DNA of 34,782 bases. Origin: Candidatus Solibacter sp. (GTDB lineage: Bacteria; Acidobacteriota; Terriglobia; Bryobacterales; Bryobacteraceae). The stretch's first letter is position 1. Every line of letters begins with the position of its first letter. The stretch is taken from NCBI GenBank assembly GCA_025361425.1, contig JANYAH010000067.1, positions 1 through 34,782 on the forward strand, written 5' to 3'. Shown here one piece after another: positions 28,958 to 34,782 of the stretch. The notes beneath the pieces are model-generated. The model was not told the origin of the DNA, did no database searches, and saw only the letters and a program-made list of their open reading frames with translations. Made by a program: the position numbers and the translations under genes.

Positions 28958-29905
28958 CTAGCGGTCGTGTGGATGAGAATGCTCGCGATACGCGTTCACG
29001 GGAATCGCGCAGCCGCTTTCCGAAATCGCGCAGCTCACGTGTTCGAATTGCACGGTGGTGTGCGCGATGCCGAACCGCCGGTCTAGAAGTGCGTTCAGAC
29101 TGCGCAAAATGGTATCGCTGGCCGAAGGCGGCACGTCCTCTATCAACACGTGACAACTCAGTGCGTGCGTGTTAGACCCAAGGCTCCAGATGTGCAGATC
29201 GTGTACGCCCAGGACGCCCTCCACACTGCCCATCGCCTGCGCTACGTCCGCCAGTTGGATGCCGCGCGGCAGGCCCTCCAGCAGAATATTCAGCGATTCG
29301 CGGATGATATCCCACGCCGTCCACATAATCAACAACGCAATCAGAATCGAAAGGATGGAATCCAGCCGCATCCACCCGGTATAGCGAATCGCCACCGCGC
29401 CCAGGATGATCGCGATTGAGCCGAGCGCGTCACCCAGCATGTGCACGAAGGCGCTGCGGATGTTGATATCGTTGCGGCTGGCCGCGCGCAACGCCAGCAT
29501 GATGGAGCCGTTCACAGCGAGCCCGAGTCCCGCCACCAGCATCATGATGGTCTCATTCACCGGCTCCGGAGCGCGCAGTCGCAACACACTCTCGTACAGA
29601 ATCCAGACCGAGAGCGCCACCAGCGTCAGCGCATTGACGAACGCCGAAAGAACGCTGGCCCGATGATAGCCGTAGGTTTTGGTTTCGTCCGCCGGCTTGG
29701 ATTGCAGGTAGAAGGCGGCCCACGCGAGGCCCAGCGCCAGGGCGTCGGTGAAATTGTGACCCGCATCGGACAAGAGCGCCAGCGAGTGCGCCCGTAACCC
29801 CGCAATCAGCTCCACAAGAACGAACGCAGTGGTGGCCACCAGCGACCACCGAAGAATGCTTCCGGTCGCGTGTGCGTGCCCGTGACTGTGTCCGTGTGAG
29901 TGCAC
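28958..29905 (-). CDS. Cation diffusion facilitator (Zn2+/divalent metal exporter)
   Basis: Protein of 315 residues starting with GTG. It opens with a histidine-rich cytosolic segment (HSHGHSHGHAHATG), then six membrane helices. The two HxxxD sites of the transport metal centre are visible: LLSDAGHNFTDALAL in helix 2 and AFVHMLGDALGSIAII in helix 5. A C-terminal metallochaperone-like dimer domain follows (GVLGVHDLHIWSLGSNTHALSCHV). HxxxD in both helices fits Zn2+/Cd2+ selective members such as ZitB/CzcD. It exports metal in exchange for protons. It is the first gene of the operon. Confidence 0.95.
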   Translation of the reverse strand: MHSHGHSHGHAHATGSILRWSLVATTAFVLVELIAGLRAHSLALLSDAGHNFTDALALGLAWAAFYLQSKPADETKTYGYHRASVLSAFVNALTLVALSVWILYESVLRLRAPEPVNETIMMLVAGLGLAVNGSIMLALRAASRNDINIRSAFVHMLGDALGSIAIILGAVAIRYTGWMRLDSILSILIALLIMWTAWDIIRESLNILLEGLPRGIQLADVAQAMGSVEGVLGVHDLHIWSLGSNTHALSCHVLIEDVPPSASDTILRSLNALLDRRFGIAHTTVQFEHVSCAISESGCAIPVNAYREHSHPHDR

Positions 29906-29928
29906 CCTGTCTCTTCAGTGTACACGGG

Positions 29929-29941
29929 CGGCTAAGCCGCG
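29929..29941. terminator. Short hairpin between the secreted protein gene and the CDF gene
   Basis: GCGGC-TAA-GCCGC forms a 5-bp GC stem in the 97-bp gap upstream of the CDF start and downstream of the stop at 30003 (both genes run leftward). It could terminate the ECF operon reading through from the right. There is no T-run, so the call is weak. Confidence 0.3.
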
Positions 29942-30002
29942 GAAGACGGGGAGACCGCTTCGTTTTACGCCAAGGCGACTTCCTCCCCGGCCCAAGAAGT
30001 AA

Positions 30003-31151
30003 CTAGAACTTGCCCAACTCCGCGGCTAGCGCGTCGATGCCGCGCTTGCGGTAGATGTCAGTCAGGCGCTGCTCTTCGGCGGAGGGCGGCAGCACCTTCA
30101 GCAGAAGCGCGTTGTCCAGGTTTTGCCGGTTGGGCACCCAGATTTTGCCGTCGGCGAATTCCACCTGGTTGACGAAGCCCACCATCTTCCGCACGTTCAC
30201 GGGCTGGCCCTTGGCGGAGAAACTTAGCGTGGTTTCCTGTAGCAGGCGGGCGCTTTGCCCCGGCGGCAGGACGAGGTCGGAATCTGCTGATGGCAGCGAT
30301 CCGGCCATATATTGTTTACCCGACGAGTCGCTCACAATCCAGCCCATCTCCACATACTTCACGGGCCGATTGCTCTTATTGCGCACCTCGATGCGCGGCG
30401 TGCGCGCCTCGTTGCCAGAGATCCGCGCCGAGCCATTCATCGGCTCCACGGGGGAATCGGGGAATCGCAGAAAGGCGAACTCGGCGGTGTGCTCGGGCCC
30501 GGTAGCGGCGCTGGTCACGGCGCGGCCGGCGCGCCTCACGGAGACTGCGAGCTGCGAGACTTCGCTCTGTCGCGCCATGCTCTCCAGCATTTCGCGCTGC
30601 AAGCCGGCGCTGCCGGTTTGGGCTAGGATACGCTTGAAATGTTTGCGATCGCGCTGCGCTTCCATCTCGCAGGCCGTCATGGTGCGGCGCGAGTTGAGGC
30701 GGTCGGGCCCGAAGAAGCTCAGGTCCTGGAACAACACGCCGTCCAGATCCACTTGAACCAGCGGCCCTCCGGTGACATGCGACGGGCGCATGAGTTGCAT
30801 ATCGATGCGCACCTGGAAGGTCTCGCCCGGTCCCACATTGAGACTGGGATAAGTGACGGAGCCTTTGCCGCCGAGCGTCACTTCCTGGGCCACCACGCGC
30901 AGGGTCACGCCGTGGATGCGATGCGGTCCGTTATTGCGCAGCGTCGCCGACATGTGCAGATCCAGCGCCAGCGCCGCGCCGCGCGCCGTGGCGCGCGAAT
31001 CGGCCACGGTGAACGATTGCAGCGCGAGAGGCGAATTGTCCGGCAGATTGATGTTGACTGCTCCGGGCGGGATGGCCGCGTCCTGTGCCAGCAGACTGGC
31101 CGCGCCCACCAACACCATTGCCGCCGTCAGGGTTTTCACGTTACTCCACAT
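30003..31151 (-). CDS. Secreted protein of unknown function in an ECF sigma operon
   Basis: Protein of 382 residues with a Sec signal peptide (TLTAAMVLVGAASLLAQDAA). The mature part consists of at least two beta-sandwich-like regions, one around 65-130 (LHMSATLRNNGPHRIHGVTLRVVAQEV, GPGETFQVRIDMQLMRP) and one around 220-330 (PRIEVRNKSNRPVKYVEMGWIV, LPPGQSARLLQETTLSFS). The style matches domains describing how paired terms scale, as in extracellular binding modules, but I do not recognise a family. The ATG at 31151 overlaps the anti-sigma stop by 11 bases. A GTG four codons later, preceded by GGAG, is an alternative start. Confidence 0.75.
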   Translation of the reverse strand: MWSNVKTLTAAMVLVGAASLLAQDAAIPPGAVNINLPDNSPLALQSFTVADSRATARGAALALDLHMSATLRNNGPHRIHGVTLRVVAQEVTLGGKGSVTYPSLNVGPGETFQVRIDMQLMRPSHVTGGPLVQVDLDGVLFQDLSFFGPDRLNSRRTMTACEMEAQRDRKHFKRILAQTGSAGLQREMLESMARQSEVSQLAVSVRRAGRAVTSAATGPEHTAEFAFLRFPDSPVEPMNGSARISGNEARTPRIEVRNKSNRPVKYVEMGWIVSDSSGKQYMAGSLPSADSDLVLPPGQSARLLQETTLSFSAKGQPVNVRKMVGFVNQVEFADGKIWVPNRQNLDNALLLKVLPPSAEEQRLTDIYRKRGIDALAAELGKF

Positions 31152-31722
31152 ATACTTTCGTCATCGTTACATAGCCCGTTTCCGGGTCCGTGTAACGAGC
31201 TCCCATGGTTCCTTGCGCGCTTACCGTGTAGGTCACGCTGCTTGCACCGGAGTGCATCAGCCCAAATCCCTGGTCGCCGGAGCGCCGCTGAATTCCATCC
31301 TCCGTGGCCTGCGCCATCGGCTCATTCGATCTGGCCGGCCCACTCGATACGTCCGGCCCCGGCGCGGGACGCTCCAGCATCAGGCCCGTCACCATCAGCG
31401 CCAGGACGCTCGCCAGTGCCAGAGTGGCGCGGGCGCCGCTGAACAGCGGAGCGTGGCGCATTGGCGCATCGCTCGACCGCACGCACTCACCGGCGGCCAA
31501 CCCCAGGCGGATATTGGCACTCATCTCCGCCGCGATGCGGTTCCACGGTACTTCGGGGATCTGGTTCAGTTCCGGCAGCGTCTCGCGGAAGTCGCCGAAT
31601 GCGGCCACTTCCGCGGTGCAGCGATCGCAACCAGCCAAGTGGCGCGCCGTCTTCCACCGCGCCATCCAGCCCAGATCGCCGCCGGCGTGCAATGCCAAAA
31701 TTTCCTCACTCGGGTGCTTCAT
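31141..31722 (-). CDS. Anti-sigma factor with zinc-finger N terminus
   Basis: Protein of 193 residues. The N-terminal domain MKHPSEEILALHAGGDLGWMARWKTARHLAGCDRC carries the H-x3-C-x2-C zinc motif (His28, Cys32, Cys35) of ZAS-type anti-sigma factors. One membrane helix follows (about 96-113, ATLALASVLALMVTGLML), then an extracytoplasmic tail of about 75 residues. It would hold the ECF sigma factor, encoded four bases upstream, at the membrane until a signal releases it. The tail ends with VTYTVSAQGTMGARYTDPETGYVTMTKVYVE and overlaps the next gene by 11 bases. Confidence 0.88.
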   Translation of the reverse strand: MKHPSEEILALHAGGDLGWMARWKTARHLAGCDRCTAEVAAFGDFRETLPELNQIPEVPWNRIAAEMSANIRLGLAAGECVRSSDAPMRHAPLFSGARATLALASVLALMVTGLMLERPAPGPDVSSGPARSNEPMAQATEDGIQRRSGDQGFGLMHSGASSVTYTVSAQGTMGARYTDPETGYVTMTKVYVE

Positions 31723-31726
31723 CTTG

Positions 31727-32275
31727 CTACCGCTTCCTTCTTTTCATGTACCGCCGCAGTTTCGTGCGCGCGTTGGCAATATGCGAACGCACCGTAGCCT
31801 TAGAGCAAACCAGTATGCTCGCAACTTCCTCCGCGGGCAAACCCTCCACATCGCGCAACAATAATGCCTGCCGTTCGCGCGGGCTCAACAAACGCAATCC
31901 GTCTTCCAGGTATTCGCGATGCTCGCCGCGTAGCAGTTCCTGTTCCGGACTTTCGGCGTGGCTCACCGGAGCCTCGTCGAGTTCACAAAACGTGGCGCGG
32001 GAATTGCGCCGCAAGAAGTCAATCGCGGTGTTTGTAGCGATTCTCGACAACCAGTGCGCGGCCTTCCGTTCGTCCTTGAGCTGCTCCTGGTGCTGCAGCG
32101 CCTTGATGAAGGTTTCCTGTGTTAAATCCTGCGCGTCCGCGACGTTGTCGACAATTCGGTAAATCTGCACAAAGATCCGCCGTAAGTGTTCAGAAATAAA
32201 GCGGTTTTGCCGGTCTACCGCTTCCAGGCCGGACTCGACGACTTCGCTCATCTGTCTACAAACGGCGATTTCCAC
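31727..32275 (-). CDS. ECF-type RNA polymerase sigma factor
   Basis: Protein of 182 residues from the GTG at 32275, chosen because AGGAAG lies just upstream. The ATG at 32251 is the alternative. Region 2 contains IYRIVDNVADAQDLTQETFIKALQ and HWLSRIATNTAIDFLRR. Region 4 contains LSPRERQALLLRDVEGLPAEEVASILVCSKATVRSHIANARTKLR. It directs RNA polymerase to a dedicated promoter set and is controlled by the anti-sigma factor encoded next. Many members activate their own operon. I did not find a clear matching -35/-10 pair in the 185-bp upstream gap. Confidence 0.94.
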   Translation of the reverse strand: MEIAVCRQMSEVVESGLEAVDRQNRFISEHLRRIFVQIYRIVDNVADAQDLTQETFIKALQHQEQLKDERKAAHWLSRIATNTAIDFLRRNSRATFCELDEAPVSHAESPEQELLRGEHREYLEDGLRLLSPRERQALLLRDVEGLPAEEVASILVCSKATVRSHIANARTKLRRYMKRRKR

Positions 32276-32401
32276 TGGCTTCCTACCAAAGATGACGCCG
32301 AAAGACGCAAAACGTGGATAGGAAAGCGCGTGGTCCGCGCTAACGCCATTCTACCCCGGACTGCCGCCGGCCAACGGTGCCGGCGCGGAACATCGCCTCA
32401 G

Positions 32402-32440
32402 CACCCCCACCCCGAGGTGCTTTCGGTTAAGCTGGGGGTG
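32402..32440 (+). promoter_or_regulatory. Hairpin just upstream of the aminotransferase ribosome binding site
   Basis: CACCCCCA (32402-32409) pairs perfectly with TGGGGGTG (32433-32440), enclosing 23 bases. Inside is a second possible stem, CCGA (32412-32415) with TCGG (32423-32426). The outer stem ends about five bases before GGAAGG, the likely ribosome binding site of the aminotransferase. It could be a leader structure or the end of an upstream transcript. Confidence 0.4.
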
Positions 32441-32460
32441 TTCAGGAAGGTAAGGCGCCT

Positions 32461-33645
32461 ATGAAGCTCGCAGAACGAATGTCCCGCATCGGCGTTGAAT
32501 CGGCTTTCGACGTTCTGATGCGCGCCCGTGCGCTTGAAGCGCAAGGCCGCAGCGTGATTCACCTGGAGATCGGCGAGCCCGATTTCCCGACTCCCCCCCA
32601 TATCGTCGAAGCCGCCAAGCAGGCGCTCGACGAAGGTTGGACTCACTATGGACCCACGCAGGGCCAACCCGAATTGCGGGAAGCCATCGCCGCCCACATT
32701 TCGCGCACGCGTGGCATTCAGGTAGAGCCGCGGCACGTATCGGTAGTACCCGGCGGCAAGCCGATCATCTTCTTCCCCATGCTGGCGCTGCTCGAACCGG
32801 GCGACGAAGCGATCTATCCCAACCCGGGGTTTCCCATCTACGAATCGATGATCCGCTTCTGTGGCGCCACGCCCGTGCCCATGCCTCTCGAAGAGAGCCG
32901 CGGCTTCTCCTTCGACTTGAACCTGTTGGAGCACCTGTTGACCGATCGCACCAAGATGGTGGTGCTGAACTCGCCGCAAAACCCCACCGGCGGCGTGATT
33001 CCGCGCGAAGACCTCAAGGCGATCGCGGACCTGCTGCGCGAGCGCGACGTGATGGTGCTGAGCGATGAAATCTACTCGGAAATTTACTACGGCGAGCCGC
33101 CCGCTTCGATCGCCGAATTCCCCGGGATGCTGGAGAAGACCATCATCCTTGACGGCTTCTCCAAGACCTACGCGATGACCGGATGGCGCCTGGGCTACGG
33201 CGTGATGCCGGAGTGGCTGGTGGAGGCGGTCAACAAGCTGATGGTGAACTCCAATTCCTGTACCGCGAGTTTCACGCAGCGCGCCGGCATCGCGGCGCTG
33301 ACCGGGCCGCGCGATTGCGTGGACGCAATGGTGGCCGAGTTCCGCTGCCGCCGCGACATCATTGTCGCCGGGCTGAATCGGATTCCCGGATTCCACTGCG
33401 CTCTGCCCGGCGGGGCGTTTTACGCCTTCGCTAATGTGACAGGCACGGGGATCAGTTCCAGGGAACTCGCGGATTACCTGCTGTATGAGGCCGGTGTCGC
33501 CGGGCTCAACGGAGGATGCTTCGGTGAGTACGGCGACGGCTACATCCGTTTCAGCTACGCCAATTCCCAGGAGAAGCTGAGGGAAGCGGTGGCCAGAATT
33601 CAGAAAGTCTCGGCGCGTTGGGAAACGGCCGTGGCGACGCGCTGA
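32461..33645 (+). CDS. Class I/II PLP-dependent aminotransferase (aspartate aminotransferase-like)
   Basis: Protein of 394 residues, the usual length for fold-type I aminotransferases. PLP-site features are visible: the N-terminal IHLEIGEPDFPTPPHIVEAAKQAL, the segment PQNPTGGVIPREDL, the aspartate and tyrosine of VLSDEIYSEIYY, and the Schiff-base Lys235 in DGFSKTYAMTGWRLGYG. A C-terminal arginine (YIRFSYANS) would bind the substrate carboxylate. It transfers an amino group between an amino acid and 2-oxoglutarate or a similar acceptor. The donor cannot be assigned. GGAAGG precedes the ATG. It is divergent from the ECF gene. Confidence 0.93.
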   Translation: MKLAERMSRIGVESAFDVLMRARALEAQGRSVIHLEIGEPDFPTPPHIVEAAKQALDEGWTHYGPTQGQPELREAIAAHISRTRGIQVEPRHVSVVPGGKPIIFFPMLALLEPGDEAIYPNPGFPIYESMIRFCGATPVPMPLEESRGFSFDLNLLEHLLTDRTKMVVLNSPQNPTGGVIPREDLKAIADLLRERDVMVLSDEIYSEIYYGEPPASIAEFPGMLEKTIILDGFSKTYAMTGWRLGYGVMPEWLVEAVNKLMVNSNSCTASFTQRAGIAALTGPRDCVDAMVAEFRCRRDIIVAGLNRIPGFHCALPGGAFYAFANVTGTGISSRELADYLLYEAGVAGLNGGCFGEYGDGYIRFSYANSQEKLREAVARIQKVSARWETAVATR

Positions 33646-33828
33646 ACGCAGCCCGTGCCACAAATGGGATGCCGCTTGCTTTGCGCCGTGGAGTCAAACC
33701 GAGCCGCCATCTTCCGATCTGAGCCGCGACTTGTAGGAGAGCGGTCTTTCAGAGCGTGAGGGGACTTCGGGCCCGCGCAGGTTCACTGCTATTAGTAGGG
33801 CGTGATGTAGCCCAGTGACGGTGGCCTC

Positions 33829-34506
33829 TCAGCCAATCAATGTTGAAACACGCTGACGGCGCATCCGGGCCACCACTGCCAGACCGGCCAAACCAGTTCC
33901 GAGCAGAACGTACGACCCCGGCTCGGGAACTGTGCTATCGGCAGGCTGGGTCGGAACGAAGGACTGGACATTAGTCAAACTAGAGTTGAGACTCCCAGTC
34001 ACCCGGTTCTGTAAAGTTGCGTAGCCGCCGACAATCGGGCTTATGGCGAATAGTGTGCCCTGCATGTTCAACTCGTATGGAGAACCCTGGAACATGAAAT
34101 CGCTGACGAAAAAGAATCCATGGAAGCTGCCGTCTTTGTATTGGATAGCGGCGGATTGAATCGCGGCGGGCTCCACAACAGCGGAGCCGAGGTCGAAGGC
34201 TATCCCGCCACCCAGGTTTAGATAGAAGGCAGTCGCATTCGGAATATTCACGATGTCCGGAAAGTCGGAGAAGAATACATTCGCATAACCCGTCCCAGCA
34301 GCGGGAACAAGCTGGTCATCGAACACGAAACTACCCCCCACCGCACCACTCTGGCTAATGACGCTATTGAATGGCGCCTGCACATTCGCAGAACCCGGCG
34401 AAAGGTTACCAGTGAAGGTTGCACTGTGATAGGTACCCGCAAGTGCGGCGATCCCGGTGACACTCATGAGCGCGAACAGACGTATTGCGCGGCATTGGGA
34501 AAACAT
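33829..34506 (-). CDS. PEP-CTERM sorting domain protein
   Basis: Exported protein of 225 residues. The N terminus has a signal peptide (RLFALMSVTGIAALAG). The C terminus from residue 193 is a full PEP-CTERM signal: VPEP, a hydrophobic stretch (YVLLGTGLAGLAVVA) and a basic end (RMRRQR). This type of tail is processed by an exosortase and directs the protein to the outer surface, often into exopolysaccharide or biofilm material. No exosortase gene lies in the window. The mature domain is an all-beta protein of unknown role. GGAG lies about eight bases before the ATG. It converges on the aminotransferase gene with 183 bp between, in which I see no gene. Confidence 0.88.
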   Translation of the reverse strand: MFSQCRAIRLFALMSVTGIAALAGTYHSATFTGNLSPGSANVQAPFNSVISQSGAVGGSFVFDDQLVPAAGTGYANVFFSDFPDIVNIPNATAFYLNLGGGIAFDLGSAVVEPAAIQSAAIQYKDGSFHGFFFVSDFMFQGSPYELNMQGTLFAISPIVGGYATLQNRVTGSLNSSLTNVQSFVPTQPADSTVPEPGSYVLLGTGLAGLAVVARMRRQRVSTLIG

Positions 34507-34607
34507 TCTATATCTCCGTTTCTATGTGAGACCTTCTGCCCGACGCTCTTGTGAAGTCTAGGCTCTTTGGCTCATTTGTGAGTATCCCATATCAAGGCAA
34601 TGCCCAG

Positions 34608-34667
34608 AGTACTGAATCCGGTTGTCAAGTACTGCGAGAAGTCCTGCTAGAAGTACTACTAAGTACT
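34608..34667. repeat. Cluster of four AGTACT palindromes upstream of the PEP-CTERM gene
   Basis: The palindrome AGTACT occurs at 34608-34613, 34628-34633, 34652-34657 and 34662-34667. The last three are preceded by A, giving AAGTACT. A given 6-mer is expected about once per 4 kb, so four in 60 bp is unusual. The cluster lies 102-161 bp before the start of the PEP-CTERM gene and overlaps the end of the HicB-like gene, so it may be a regulator binding array. Confidence 0.45.
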
Positions 34668-34782
34668 CCACACGACGTCGAAGCTGGGGAAGCGTCGGAC
34701 AATTTCGGACGGGTCGGCCGTTTCGAAGAACAGGGTGAGCGCCTCAGTGAGGTTGACGAAACCCTCGTCCTCACGTCGGATG
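34659..34782 (-). CDS. HicB-like antitoxin, C-terminal part (cut by window edge)
   Basis: The last 40 codons of a minus-strand gene, entering from the right edge and ending with TAG at 34659. The segment EDEGFVNLTEALTLFFETADPSEI resembles the end of HicB/UPF0150 antitoxins, where a conserved EAL-rich helix follows the sheet. It was too short to be listed as a separate frame. The rest of the gene and any HicA partner lie beyond the window. The identification is tentative because only a third of the domain is visible. Confidence 0.5.
   Translation of the reverse strand, partial: IRREDEGFVNLTEALTLFFETADPSEIVRRFPSFDVVWST

Overview
The window is high-GC bacterial chromosome with tightly packed, often overlapping genes. 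The best guess is an acidobacterium of the Solibacter/Bryobacterales type. The reasons are an alternative complex III (ACIII) locus fused to a caa3 oxidase locus, a split glycine decarboxylase (gcvPA/gcvPB), a carboxypeptidase-regulatory/TPR secreted protein, a PEP-CTERM protein, and REP-like palindromes that read through into proteins. This is inference from gene content, since no rRNA marker is present.

Layout. 1-700: a RelE/ParE-type toxin, tRNA-Val(CAC) on the minus strand, and a gene-poor stretch with two hairpins and a possible gene remnant. 830-3409: clpB, the protein disaggregase. 3494-5500: a lipoprotein of unknown function, divergent from a secreted TPR protein. 5570-17888 (minus strand): one twelve-gene respiratory operon in the order actA, actB, actC, actD, actE, actF, a 135-residue membrane protein, a SCO-type copper chaperone, ctaC, ctaD, ctaE, ctaF. 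Most junctions overlap or are separated by only a few bases. Together they would oxidise menaquinol or another quinol through ACIII and pass electrons to an A2-type caa3 oxygen reductase. 18095-20413: an exported glycosylasparaginase-like hydrolase, a small secreted protein, and a stand-alone winged-helix regulator preceded by a PhoB-box-like direct repeat. 20508-26681: gcvT-gcvH-gcvPA-gcvPB with an overlapping membrane glycosyltransferase-like gene. 26710-29905: a YggX-like protein and a minus-strand operon of a CDF metal exporter, a Crp/Fnr-type regulator and an ATP-grasp enzyme. 30003-32275 (minus strand): ECF sigma factor, zinc-finger anti-sigma factor and secreted protein. 32461-33645: a class I/II aminotransferase. 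33829-34506: a PEP-CTERM protein. The right edge holds the 3' end of a HicB-like gene.

The least expected signals are repeats. A 190-bp element with perfect 8-bp terminal inverted repeats lies in frame inside the membrane glycosyltransferase gene. A near-copy of one of its ends abuts the stop codon of ctaF. A separate 8+4+8 palindrome is translated inside the signal region of the SCO protein. I do not see a phage, plasmid, CRISPR array or complete insertion sequence. The respiratory operon contains one membrane protein I could not assign.
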